DNA of 64,000 nt from Wolbachia endosymbiont of Ctenocephalides felis wCfeJ (lineage in GTDB: Bacteria > Pseudomonadota > Alphaproteobacteria > Rickettsiales > Anaplasmataceae), in NCBI RefSeq assembly GCF_012277315.1, contig NZ_CP051157.1:124001-188000 (forward strand), given 5' to 3'. The notes beneath the pieces are model-generated. The model was not told the origin of the DNA and did not search any database. It saw only the letters and a list, made by a program, of their open reading frames with translations. This document shows positions 55,465 to 64,000 of this stretch, piece after piece; position 1 is the first letter of the stretch, and the number at the start of each line of letters is the position of its first letter. Position numbers and translations under genes: made by a program.

Positions 55465-56271
55465 ATGAGCTTCGTCATCGCAACTTTCTATCACTTGGTA
55501 GAACTTGCTAATTACTATGACATGAAGGACGCAATTAAAACTGCATGCGACAACGTCGAATTAAGGGGTACTATACTGCTTGCAGAAGAGGGCATTAATG
55601 CAACTATATCTGGCAGAAGAAACGCAATTGATGAAATATTTGACTTTCTACGCTCTGATTGCAGGCTAAAAAATCTTACCTGGAAAGAGAGTGCAGCAGG
55701 ATATCAACCATTTAGCAAAATGAAAGTTAGGTTAAAAAGAGAAATTGTAAATCTTGGTGTAAGCAACCTTGATCTTTCCCTTAGAGGTCAATATGTAGAT
55801 CCAGAGCATTGGGATAACTTTATCTCTCAACCTGATGTTTTAGTAATAGATACACGAAATGAGTATGAAGTGAAATTAGGCAAGTTTAAGAATGCAATTA
55901 ATCCACACACTCAGTGCTTTCGTGAATTTCCTCAGTGGGCAAAGTCTTTCTCTGGGAGCAAAAATCTGAAGGTAGCTATGTATTGTACTGGTGGCATTAG
56001 ATGTGAAAAATCTACAGCATATATGAAAAGCCTTGGATTTAACAATGTCTACCATCTTAAAGGTGGTATTCTTTCTTACCTTGAAAGAACTCATAATAAA
56101 AATAATAACTGGGAAGGTGAGTGTTTTGTTTTCGATGACAGAATTGCTGTCAATAACTCACTTGCCCCAAGTAATCAAATAGAATGTATATTCTGCTCAA
56201 ATCAAGTCTCAACCGATGAGCTCAAATCAGTCCCGCGCGGCCAGGTTGTTTGTTCTGGCTGTAAGCCTTGA
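55465..56271 (+). CDS. trhO: tRNA U34 hydroxylase TrhO (YceA, rhodanese domain)
   Basis: Makes 5-hydroxyuridine at U34 of some tRNAs with oxygen. The 268 residues have an N-terminal acylphosphatase-like domain (LAEEGINATISGRRNAIDEI), then a rhodanese domain with VLVIDTRNEYEVKLGKF. The active cysteine loop YCTGGIRCEKST follows, with an added cysteine characteristic of TrhO. The C-terminal four-Cys cluster (IFCSNQVST and VVCSGCKP) may bind zinc. The start codon is ATG with no strong site. It stands alone. Confidence 0.94.
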   Translation: MSFVIATFYHLVELANYYDMKDAIKTACDNVELRGTILLAEEGINATISGRRNAIDEIFDFLRSDCRLKNLTWKESAAGYQPFSKMKVRLKREIVNLGVSNLDLSLRGQYVDPEHWDNFISQPDVLVIDTRNEYEVKLGKFKNAINPHTQCFREFPQWAKSFSGSKNLKVAMYCTGGIRCEKSTAYMKSLGFNNVYHLKGGILSYLERTHNKNNNWEGECFVFDDRIAVNNSLAPSNQIECIFCSNQVSTDELKSVPRGQVVCSGCKP

Positions 56272-56405
56272 AGCATTGGAAAAAAGTTTATGCGCTAGGA
56301 TATTCTTATTTTTCACAATCTCTTCTACTTAACAAGTTCCAAGCTAGGTAAGTTACATTCCAAAAAGCATCTACTTGTACTACCAACCTGAGGTATAGTA
56401 AAATT

Positions 56406-56861
56406 TCAATCGCAAATAACTGAGAAAGGAGCTAGAAGACAACTGACCACAATACTAGAAAGGCACCTAGCTGGCAAGCTTTTGAATAAATCAATTACTT
56501 CCTTATTCTTAGCAAAATAAAGCGGTTTTTTATCATTATTGTCTTTTATATTAGTTTGAGCTCCTGCTTCGAGAAGAAGTTCAACCATATCAGTATTATT
56601 GAAATAAGAAGCATAGTGCAATGCAGTCCTCCCCAGATTGTCTTGGGCATCAATGTCTGCTCCTGCTCTGAGAAGAAGTTCAACCATATCAGTATCATTG
56701 AAATAAGCAGCATAATGTAAAGCAGTTCTTTCCATATTATCTTTGGCATTAATGTCTGTATGCTTGCCCATTAGACGCTCATGGCCTACTGGTTCAACTT
56801 CATCATTACAGTACTCCCTTAAAATTTTATATAAATCATAACCTCTGGTACCATTTAACAT
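56406..56861 (-). CDS. small ankyrin-repeat protein
   Basis: A 151-residue protein with three ankyrin repeats (cores RTALHYAAYFNDTDMVELLLRA, RTALHYASYFNNTDMVELL and KKPLYFAKNKEVIDLFKSL, in parts). It ends with a hydrophobic tail, LSSIVVSCLLAPFSVIC, which could anchor it in a membrane. ATG 56861 has GGAGGT seven bases upstream; a start at 56894 would add 11 residues. The two central repeats differ at few bases, so they arose by recent duplication. It may act on host proteins, but that is inference from the family only. Confidence 0.88.
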   Translation of the reverse strand: MLNGTRGYDLYKILREYCNDEVEPVGHERLMGKHTDINAKDNMERTALHYAAYFNDTDMVELLLRAGADIDAQDNLGRTALHYASYFNNTDMVELLLEAGAQTNIKDNNDKKPLYFAKNKEVIDLFKSLPARCLSSIVVSCLLAPFSVICD

Positions 56862-57203
56862 AATTTTACCTCCATATACACTAATGATTAACAAGTATTT
56901 TTATAAAGCTCAACATATTGCATTTACAGAAGAGTTGCAAGATATCTTTTAAGACCTGAACTATGGATTAACTTGATGCAAACTTCTGAAATTCTGAGTT
57001 TTTTCTGCATTAATTTTAATAGCATAAAATCATTTTTACTTCGGATATTTGTAAGTTGCTGATATTCAATACTTTTCAACCAGCAATTGATATTAGCAAA
57101 CTTTCTGTTATGTATGGATTATTGATCGTATAACTTGCTGACTTTCTATTCCTTTTTTTGATATTATACCAAATTTCTAATCCATAGTTGGGGTTTTAAG
57201 CAT
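56862..57203. other. intergenic region, nothing recognised
   Basis: About 340 AT-rich bases lie between the small ankyrin gene and the topA stop. I see no gene, tRNA, palindromic element or hairpin of note. Confidence 0.5.
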
Positions 57204-59654
57204 TTATTTTTTATTCTTAATTAACTCTAAAGCTTTTTTCAAATCCATACTTTCAATATCTGCATTTTTGCCTAAGGCAACATTTGTTTTACCGCATTTT
57301 ATATAGAATCCATACTTACCGTTGCAGATGAAAACTTCTTTTCCTTTTTCATTAAAACCGAGGGACTTTAGCTCTTTACGTGGACTGCTTGCAATAATTT
57401 GCGCAGCTTCATCTAATTGTGTTTCCAATACTTCCTTAGAACTCTTCTTAAGGGAAAAGTATCTACCATCATAGAAAATATAGTACCCAAATCTTCCAAG
57501 GCCTATTTTTACTTCCTTCCCGGTTTCTGGGTGTTCTCCGATCACTTTCGGTAAGGAAAGTAACTGAGTAGCGGTATTCAGATCAATATCATTAACATTT
57601 ATATCTTTTGGTATGGAAACCGTTTTTTTCTTTTTTGACTCGTTATTGAACTCCAGATAAAGCCCAAAAGGGCCTTTTTTGATCATCACCTCTTGCCCTG
57701 TCACATCGTCTATACCCAAACTTTTTGGGTATTCTGAGTTGTCGTTACTGCCAGTAATTTCTTTTGTATGGGTGCATGCAGGATAGTTAGAGCACCCAAG
57801 AAATACCCCTGCTTTTCCAAAGTTCAATTTCAATATACCATCAGAACATTCAGGACATTTTTTACCTATCTCTTTTTTTCCTTCTTCTGAACAAAACCAA
57901 TCGACTACTAAACTGTGAATACCGCTAAAAATCTCATCATGCGTCATTTGCTTGACAGAGTTTACAAGATTAAAAAACGGTACCCAAAAATAGCCTAGCT
58001 CTTTTTTCCAATCTGCACGTCCATTTGAGATTAAATCAAGCTTTTCTTCCATCTGTGCTGTAAAGCTATATTCTACACAACGCTGAAAAAAAGTTTCTAA
58101 AAATATAGTAACAATCTTACCACGGCTGCTGGGAATAAATCTTTTATTATCTAATGTGACATACTCACGATCCTGCAAAACTGAAATAATAGTTGCATAA
58201 GTTGATGGACGTCCTATGCCAATTTCTTCCATTTTTTTTACGATGCTGGCTTCACTATAACGCGGTGGAGGCTGAGTAAAATGTTGTTTTGGATCAACAG
58301 AGATCAGTTTGCACGCTTCACCTTCTTGCAAGGCAGGCAGCATGCCTTCGTCTTCACTGTCTGTGTTATCTCTATAAACTTTATAGAAACCATCAAAAAA
58401 TATGCTCGATCCACTTGCTCTTAGAATTACCTTCTGATCAGTAGAGCTAATTTCAACTACTACTTGATCTAGAATCGCCGATTCCATCTGACTTGCAATG
58501 GTTCTCTTCCAAATCAAATCATACAATTTAAATTGTTCTGGCGTTAAATAGTCTTTGATACTACCTGGCGTTCTGTTTATATCAGTTGGACGAATTGCTT
58601 CATGCGCTTCCTGAGCATTTTTGACCTTTTTTATATATTGACGAGGAGACTTGGGTAAATATTTATCGCCATATAACGACTTAATCGACTCTCTGATTGA
58701 GTTTATAGCCTCATCTGCAATATAAAACCCGTCTGTACGCATGTAAGTTATCAACCCAACAGTTTCACCACCAATATCGATACCTTCATATAAGTTTTGC
58801 GCTATGCGCATAACATTTTTCACATTAAAGTAAAGCTTATTCACTGCATCTTGTTGAAGACTTGAAGTAATAAATGGAGGAAGCGGGTTTCTCTTAACCT
58901 GCTTGCGTTCTACTGTGCTTACAGCATATTGCCTTGACTCAATCTCCCCAACTAAGTTCTTTGCTTCCTCTTCATTCTTAATGTCAAATTTTTCTAGCTT
59001 TTTATTATCATAGTGGCTGAGCATAGCAAAGAACGTTTCGCTTTTGCTATTTTGCATCTCTGCCTTTATGTTCCAATACTCCTGTGTTATAAATTTACTA
59101 ATTTCATCTTCTCGCTCGCATATGAGCTTCAGTGCAACAGATTGCACTCGCCCTGCAGATTTGCTTCCTGACAATTTCGTCCATAGCAGTGGCGACAAAT
59201 TAAACCCAACCAGATAATCTAAAGCTCTACGCGCTTGTTGTGCACGCACTAAGTCCATATTTATTTCACGTGGATTCTTTATTGCTTCTTGCACTGCTCT
59301 TTTTGTTATCTCATTAAAAACTACTCTATAGACGTTGCTTTTATCATTAATTGCTTTCCTTTCCTTTAGTGCCTCTATTACATTCCAAGCTATTGCTTCT
59401 CCCTCCCTGTCTGGATCTGTTGCAAGATATATATCTGATGTTTTACTTGCTTCCTTTGCCAACTCTTTTACATACTTCTCTGCTTTCTCAACAATCTCAT
59501 ACTTTATGGCAAAATCATTATCTGGATCAACAGAACCGTTTTTCACTGGCAGATCTCTTACATGTCCAAAAGATGCAGCTACCTTGAACTCTTTACTTAG
59601 ATACTTGCCTATCGTTTTTGCCTTCGCAGGCGACTCAACTATCAATAAAGCCAT
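57204..59654 (-). CDS. topA: DNA topoisomerase I
   Basis: A type IA topoisomerase that relaxes negative supercoils. The 816 residues begin with the Toprim domain (LLIVESPAKAKTIGKYL and YLATDPDREGEAIAW). The active tyrosine is in GLITYMRTDG near residue 305. A C4 zinc finger lies at about 600-625 (CPECSDGILK...GCSNYPACTHTKE), and several basic repeats with KKGPFGLYLEF and GRFGYYIFY follow. The length is normal. It is divergent from nothing close; a 350-base gap separates it from the next gene upstream. Confidence 0.97.
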   Translation of the reverse strand: MALLIVESPAKAKTIGKYLSKEFKVAASFGHVRDLPVKNGSVDPDNDFAIKYEIVEKAEKYVKELAKEASKTSDIYLATDPDREGEAIAWNVIEALKERKAINDKSNVYRVVFNEITKRAVQEAIKNPREINMDLVRAQQARRALDYLVGFNLSPLLWTKLSGSKSAGRVQSVALKLICEREDEISKFITQEYWNIKAEMQNSKSETFFAMLSHYDNKKLEKFDIKNEEEAKNLVGEIESRQYAVSTVERKQVKRNPLPPFITSSLQQDAVNKLYFNVKNVMRIAQNLYEGIDIGGETVGLITYMRTDGFYIADEAINSIRESIKSLYGDKYLPKSPRQYIKKVKNAQEAHEAIRPTDINRTPGSIKDYLTPEQFKLYDLIWKRTIASQMESAILDQVVVEISSTDQKVILRASGSSIFFDGFYKVYRDNTDSEDEGMLPALQEGEACKLISVDPKQHFTQPPPRYSEASIVKKMEEIGIGRPSTYATIISVLQDREYVTLDNKRFIPSSRGKIVTIFLETFFQRCVEYSFTAQMEEKLDLISNGRADWKKELGYFWVPFFNLVNSVKQMTHDEIFSGIHSLVVDWFCSEEGKKEIGKKCPECSDGILKLNFGKAGVFLGCSNYPACTHTKEITGSNDNSEYPKSLGIDDVTGQEVMIKKGPFGLYLEFNNESKKKKTVSIPKDINVNDIDLNTATQLLSLPKVIGEHPETGKEVKIGLGRFGYYIFYDGRYFSLKKSSKEVLETQLDEAAQIIASSPRKELKSLGFNEKGKEVFICNGKYGFYIKCGKTNVALGKNADIESMDLKKALELIKNKK

Positions 59655-59766
59655 AATTATTAGTATTTAAAGATAATATGTTGAGGAATATATAATGAAA
59701 TGTAAAAAAATATTTTAATAGGTCCTGTGAATTTTACACAATAGATTGTTGACCGTCACCAAAATC

Positions 59767-59874
59767 TTAGACATTGCTATTTTCAAGTAACTTTGAAGGC
59801 TTACTGCAATGATATGCGAACGTAGCAGCAACAATCAGACAACAAGTTCCTACTGCTATTTCCACTGCCAGCAT
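59767..59874 (-). CDS. possible small membrane protein
   Basis: An unlabelled frame of 35 residues, MLAVEIAVGTCCLIVAAT and onward, ends SKLLENSNV. It consists of one hydrophobic span (about 6-22) and a polar tail. No good ribosome-binding site lies before the ATG. It could be a real small protein or the decayed end of a gene like that at 60007, which also has a single span near its end. Treat it as a candidate only. Confidence 0.25.
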   Translation of the reverse strand: MLAVEIAVGTCCLIVAATFAYHCSKPSKLLENSNV

Positions 59875-59943
59875 TTCTAGGTAATTGTTAATTTATTAAT
59901 AATTATACAACCTTTACAGCTGCTACGTATAAGCATCCAAGAT

Positions 59944-59962
59944 ACCGCGAATGAATCGCGGT
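59944..59962 (-). terminator. possible hairpin after the 60007 gene
   Basis: ACCGCGA and TCGCGGT form a perfect seven-base stem with a five-base loop. It lies 45 bases after the stop of the minus-strand gene at 60007. There is no T-run after it, so terminator function is uncertain. Confidence 0.4.
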
Positions 59963-60006
59963 GACTTAGACTACAATAACAAAACTTGTGCGGTAGCTCC
60001 TACGTA

Positions 60007-61062
60007 CTAATCAACATTACGTTGAAAAGACTTATACACCCCTGATTTAATATTTATTTCATCAAGCAGAGAATTTTGCTCTTCAGAAAATGGAGCTTCT
60101 ACTTCATTTTCTACACCAGCTTTTTCAACATCGTAACTATCTTCTCTCTTCTTTTTATGCAAAAACCAGCATCCACCCACAGTAACAGCAGCTACTAATA
60201 ATACTGGCGCTATAATATAAGCACTCAGTGTTGATAATCCTTCTACTGTTGTGCCGATAATCCCTGACTCGTTTGGCAATTGAGGTAATGTCGCATTTGT
60301 GCTGCTCAACTCAGAAAATGCTGGTACGTTTCTTGATGTGACTTTACCAGGGGAAAAAGTAACATCTCTTGTCATATCTTGAATATACTCTATATTTTCA
60401 GTTGTAATGCCATGACTAGTATTCGAACTTTTTATTTCTTCCATTATGTGTTTGATTTCTTCAGTTGTCTCATCTGGTGCAAGATCAAGTTTTTGTTGTT
60501 TTAACGGAGCTGGTTCTACAGCAAAATATTCGCTATCTTCTTGCACCTCGTAGTCAAGCTCTTCAGTAGCGGATTCTTTCAATTGGCTAGAATTGAATAG
60601 CTCTGTTGTTGTACTACCGATGGTGCTAGCTGCTCTAATGGCCTTAGTCTCATAGTCAACCGCCTCAGTAGTGGATTCTTCCTGCAAACTAGTTGTTGTA
60701 GTCTCTTGACTCAAAAGCTTTTTTAGACCTTTTAGATATCTTTCGTCGAATTTTCTGAAATCATACTCTGTTTTGCTTTTTATTCTCCCACTTCTCAGAT
60801 CTGAAATAATATTGTTAATCATCAATCTACAATATCCTTCAGGAGTTGGAACCTCTTTTGTTATTCCATTAGTGAAGTATAAGCTAAATGAATTGTCAGA
60901 TATACTAAGATAATCAATCGTCAACCCCTTTCCTTTCAATGAAAAGTATATTTTTCTTCCTTTTTCTATGTCTTCCAAGCTAGAAAAAATAGTAACTGTT
61001 GCCCTTCCCTCGAATGGTGTCATTTCTTCTCTTCGCGAGGCGTTTTTTGATCTTTTTGTCAT
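60007..61062 (-). CDS. hypothetical single-span membrane protein, Thr/Ser/Glu-rich
   Basis: I do not recognise this 351-residue protein. Residues of about 12-120 look globular (RATVTIFSSLEDIEKGRKIYF). Residues 120-265 are low in complexity and rich in Thr, Ser and Glu. One strong membrane span lies at about 276-298 (AYIIAPVLLVAAVTVGGCWF), followed by KKKRE and an acidic tail. ATG 61062 has AGGA before it; a GTG at 61092 is the other option. The large disordered part and late membrane span resemble secreted or surface-stalk proteins of intracellular bacteria, but no function is claimed. Confidence 0.7.
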   Translation of the reverse strand: MTKRSKNASRREEMTPFEGRATVTIFSSLEDIEKGRKIYFSLKGKGLTIDYLSISDNSFSLYFTNGITKEVPTPEGYCRLMINNIISDLRSGRIKSKTEYDFRKFDERYLKGLKKLLSQETTTTSLQEESTTEAVDYETKAIRAASTIGSTTTELFNSSQLKESATEELDYEVQEDSEYFAVEPAPLKQQKLDLAPDETTEEIKHIMEEIKSSNTSHGITTENIEYIQDMTRDVTFSPGKVTSRNVPAFSELSSTNATLPQLPNESGIIGTTVEGLSTLSAYIIAPVLLVAAVTVGGCWFLHKKKREDSYDVEKAGVENEVEAPFSEEQNSLLDEINIKSGVYKSFQRNVD

Positions 61063-61254
61063 ACATCTATTCCTAAATTTATTAATATTCACTATACTAG
61101 CACATTGAAAGTTTCAGTCTATGTCTTTTTGTTAAAATTTTTATGTAAGTATTATTTTTATTATATTAAATAATGTATATATTAATACTCAGAGCGATGA
61201 ATTGATTTTACTCTCATTACAACTTATTATGCATAGATAATCTCAATAAAAACG

Positions 61255-63885
61255 ATGAAGCTAAATGAAATTAGAGAAAGATTTATAAAGTTTTTTGTAA
61301 GTAACAACCATGAGCAGGTTTCTTCTTCTCCTTTGATCCCAGAGCATGACCCTACACTCATGTTTACAAATGCTGGTATGGTGCAGTTTAAAAACATCTT
61401 CACCGGTTTACAAAAAACTGAGATGAAACGTGCTGTCTCAAGTCAAAAGTGTTTAAGAGCAGGTGGCAAGCACAACGATCTTGAAAATGTTGGTTATACA
61501 ACTCGGCATCATACATTTTTTGAAATGCTCGGAAATTTTAGTTTCGGTGATTACTTTAAAAAAACTGCGATAGAACTTGCGTGGGAATTCATTACTGAAG
61601 AATTGTCTCTTGACAAAAATAGATTATCCATAACTGTCTATCACACTGATGATGAAGCATATGAGATTTGGCGCAAGGTAAGTGGTTTTTCGGATGATAA
61701 AATTATCAAAATTGCAACAGATGACAACTTTTGGAGCATGGGCAATACTGGTCCATGTGGCCCATGTTCTGAAATTTTTTATGACCATGCAAATCCTAAT
61801 TTACAAGATGACGACAGAGTTGTTGAAATTTGGAATCTGGTATTCATGGAATTTAATAAAGATGAAGAAGGTAATTTACAAAAATTACCAAAAAAATGCA
61901 TCGATACTGGAATGGGCCTTGAGAGAATAGCTGCCGTAATGCAAAACGTTCATGATAATTATGATATTGATCTATTTTCTGCTCTGATAAATAAGTCGCA
62001 AGAGCTCTGTCGAAATACAGAAAATAAAGTAGCTCATAAGATCATCGCGGATCATCTTCGTGCAGCTGCATTTCTTATTGCAGAAGGGATACTCCCTGGA
62101 AATGAAGGCAGGAACTACGTACTGCGCAGATTAATCAGAAGAGCGGCACGTTATGTCCACCTGCTTGGACATAATGACTCTCTACTCCATCGCATTTTTC
62201 CAGTGCTGATAGATAGCTCAAGCTCAGCTTATATGGGAGATGTTTATCCTGAACTAATCAGAGCTAAAAGCTCAATAGAGACAACGTTAAAATTGGAGGA
62301 AGAGAACTTTAAGGATACTTTGATGAAAGGCATTAGTCTCTTGGAAAAATTTACTACAGATTTAAAACCAGGTGATACTCTGCCAGGAGAATCGGCGTTT
62401 AAGCTATATGACACTTATGGATTTCCTCTGGATATTACACTTGATATTTTAAAAGAGAGGAAAATAAATTTCGACCAAAAAGGTTTTGATAACGCAATGA
62501 AAGAGCAGAAAGAGAGAGCACGTACTAAATGGGCTGGATCTGGCGAAAAGTCCGTTGAGCAAATATGGTTCGATTTGATCGATAAATTTGGCAAAACAGA
62601 ATTTGTCGGTTATGAGTTTAGTGAGGTAAAGGATGCAAAAGTGATAGCTATAATTTCTCTTAAAAATGAAATAATTGATTCTGCAAAAGAAGGAGAGAAG
62701 GCAACCATTATACTTGATAAAACACCTTTTTATGGCGAATCAGGTGGACAGGTGGGGGACACTGGATGTTTTATTGTCATCCCAGTGCCTCTCTTATTGT
62801 CATCCCAGTGCTCCGACACTGGGATCCAGATTCTAAACCCAGATGTAATCACAGTGGAAAACACCAATAAGATTAATGACCTATATTTGCACAGGTGTAT
62901 AGTTAAATCTGGCTCAATTTGTAAAGGTGACACAGTTACAGCCAGTATTGACAAGAAAAGAAGGCAAGACCTAAGAAGAAATCATTCAGCTACACATCTT
63001 CTGCACCTTGCATTGAGAAAAGTCTTGGGTGATCACGTAACTCAAAAAGGTTCCTTAATTGCACCGGATAGACTGAGGTTTGACTTTAGCCACAGCACTC
63101 AAGTTACTCAGGATCAACTGTTTGCAATAGAAGATATGGTAAACTCCCTAATCAGAGAAAATTTTTCTACATCTACAAAAATTCAGAGCATGAATCAGGC
63201 GATAGACGAAGGAGCTATGGCGTTGTTCGGCGAAAAGTATGGCGACCGAGTAAGAGTGGTAAGCATTGGAGATTCAAAGGAGTTATGTGGCGGCACGCAC
63301 GTGGAGCGCGCTGGAGAAATTGGCTTGTTTAAGATAGTAACAGAATGTTCTATTGCATCTGGAGTAAGAAGGATCGAAGCTTTGACCGGTCAAGAAGCAA
63401 TTAATTATGTGCGTGATAATGAAATCAACTTGAAAAAAGTTGCAGAATCCGTAAAAGCGCCAGTAAACGAAATAATAAGCCGACTCAGTATTTTAAGCCA
63501 AGATCGTAAGGAATCTGAAGCTAAAATAAAAAACCTTTATAAAAAGCTCGCAAGTGCAGAGAACGTAAAAAGCACCGAAATAAATGGGGTAAATTTCATA
63601 AGCCATGCTTTCATTGACATTCCAGCGAGCATAATAAGGGAATTTGTTCTGCAGCAACAAAAACCACAAACTGTAATAGCTTTCACAGCAACGGAAAAAA
63701 ACAAAACAGTGCTGATTGTCAAAGTAAGTAAAGACTTAACTGATAAGATCAGCGCAAAAGAGCTGGTATCTACCGTAACTGGAAGGGGTTGCAGTGGAAA
63801 CGCTGAACTTGCTCAAATGGGCTGCGATAACGACAAAATCATCACAGCTATTTGTAGTAAAGCTGTAAAGGAACTAAGCAGCTAG
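61255..63885 (+). CDS. alaS: alanyl-tRNA synthetase
   Basis: Charges tRNA-Ala. The 876 residues follow the family: class II catalytic core with [23 protein letters not shown] and the motif [14 protein letters not shown], then the tRNA-recognition helices. The editing domain has [16 protein letters not shown] and [15 protein letters not shown], and the C-Ala domain comes last. An in-frame palindromic insert at about residues 503-525 lies just before the editing domain and leaves both active sites intact. It is divergent from the gene at 60007 and overlaps the partial gene at 63874 by 12 bases. Confidence 0.97.
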   Translation: MKLNEIRERFIKFFVSNNHEQVSSSPLIPEHDPTLMFTNAGMVQFKNIFTGLQKTEMKRAVSSQKCLRAGGKHNDLENVGYTTRHHTFFEMLGNFSFGDYFKKTAIELAWEFITEELSLDKNRLSITVYHTDDEAYEIWRKVSGFSDDKIIKIATDDNFWSMGNTGPCGPCSEIFYDHANPNLQDDDRVVEIWNLVFMEFNKDEEGNLQKLPKKCIDTGMGLERIAAVMQNVHDNYDIDLFSALINKSQELCRNTENKVAHKIIADHLRAAAFLIAEGILPGNEGRNYVLRRLIRRAARYVHLLGHNDSLLHRIFPVLIDSSSSAYMGDVYPELIRAKSSIETTLKLEEENFKDTLMKGISLLEKFTTDLKPGDTLPGESAFKLYDTYGFPLDITLDILKERKINFDQKGFDNAMKEQKERARTKWAGSGEKSVEQIWFDLIDKFGKTEFVGYEFSEVKDAKVIAIISLKNEIIDSAKEGEKATIILDKTPFYGESGGQVGDTGCFIVIPVPLLLSSQCSDTGIQILNPDVITVENTNKINDLYLHRCIVKSGSICKGDTVTASIDKKRRQDLRRNHSATHLLHLALRKVLGDHVTQKGSLIAPDRLRFDFSHSTQVTQDQLFAIEDMVNSLIRENFSTSTKIQSMNQAIDEGAMALFGEKYGDRVRVVSIGDSKELCGGTHVERAGEIGLFKIVTECSIASGVRRIEALTGQEAINYVRDNEINLKKVAESVKAPVNEIISRLSILSQDRKESEAKIKNLYKKLASAENVKSTEINGVNFISHAFIDIPASIIREFVLQQQKPQTVIAFTATEKNKTVLIVKVSKDLTDKISAKELVSTVTGRGCSGNAELAQMGCDNDKIITAICSKAVKELSS
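62774..62830. repeat. palindromic element inside alaS
   Basis: ATCCCAGTG-CTCCGA-CACTGGGAT (62802-62825) is a perfect nine-base stem. A second start, GTCATCCCAGTGCC (62777-62790), precedes it, as if the element had partly duplicated. It is translated in frame as about 20 residues ([19 protein letters not shown]). Confidence 0.88.
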
Positions 63886-64000
63886 TGCCCCCTGCTCTAG
63901 CTGTGCTACGTTTACTTCATTTAACTTCTTGCTAACGTCTTTTGATTCATCTTTGCTAATCAATGTAAATTCAATGTCCTGAGATGTATGGTCCCAGAGA
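63874..64000 (-). CDS. partial gene, C-terminal end only
   Basis: On the minus strand the frame is open from the window edge to a TAG at 63874, giving 41 residues. The peptide reads [20 protein letters not shown] and ends [11 protein letters not shown]. It is charged and soluble. I do not recognise it; the start lies outside the window. The 12-base overlap with the end of alaS and the orderly composition support a real gene, but the piece is short. Confidence 0.5.
   Translation of the reverse strand, partial: LWDHTSQDIEFTLISKDESKDVSKKLNEVNVAQLEQGALAA

Overview
The window is AT-rich and carries the gene set of a reduced, obligate intracellular alphaproteobacterium. It very probably belongs to Wolbachia (Anaplasmataceae). 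The main grounds are many copies of a palindrome of the form ATCCCAGTG...CACTGGGAT or ATTCCAGCG...CGCTGGAAT, which matches the published Wolbachia palindromic elements. These copies sit between genes and also in frame inside genes. Two ankyrin-repeat genes, an Rpn-type nuclease gene, phage relics, broken genes and several hypothetical genes of Wolbachia style support this. This assignment is inference from content; no database was searched.

Layout. Positions 1-13.2 kb hold mostly housekeeping genes: ruvB (partial), a 3-methyladenine glycosylase, grxC, ribF-lspA, a tandem pair of M16 peptidases (one catalytic, one not), a frame-split membrane protein, purN, mnhE, terC and guaA. Positions 13.2-17.6 kb form a repeat-rich stretch: a frameshifted DUF2924 relic, a 69-70 bp tandem array, palindromic elements, pyrD, an S41 peptidase lacking its PDZ domain, and a 123-bp MITE-like element with terminal inverted repeats and a perfect 10-bp target duplication. 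Positions 17.6-33.2 kb return to housekeeping and transport: tRNA-Cys, fbaB, clpA, an NMO/FabK-like flavoprotein, cytochrome b561, a third M16 peptidase with sodB, a PAS protein, a porin-like protein, a DAACS symporter, tsaB, lipB and ldcA. Positions 33.3-37.9 kb are accessory: a large ankyrin protein ending in a CaaX-like CSIL, a broken HK97-type portal gene, an Rpn nuclease and several repeat families. Positions 37.9-64 kb hold purL, a putative queuosine-precursor transporter, elbB, ftsI, ispH, two tandem amino-acid permeases, asd, purK, apaG, fbpB, trhO, a small ankyrin protein, topA and alaS.

Function. purN, purL, purK and guaA, scattered as single genes, show that de novo purine synthesis is kept. 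ribF (FAD), pyrD, ispH, lipB, asd, ldcA and ftsI show that flavin, pyrimidine, isoprenoid, lipoate and diaminopimelate/lipid II-related steps are kept, although Wolbachia has no classical wall. Importers (two APC permeases, a DAACS symporter, FbpB) and stress proteins (SodB, Grx, ClpA) fit life in a host vacuole.

The most unusual signals are: a gene split exactly at a T TTT TTA heptamer, the canonical -1 slippery sequence; palindromes that lengthen PurL (twice), FtsI, AlaS and TsaB without breaking them; the eukaryote-style CaaX end on the ankyrin protein; an S41 peptidase with a duplicated N-terminal segment in place of PDZ; and repeat families in opposite orientation that flank large segments and could drive inversion. 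I found no CRISPR array, toxin-antitoxin locus or intact prophage. I see no clear case for a wholly new multi-gene system here.
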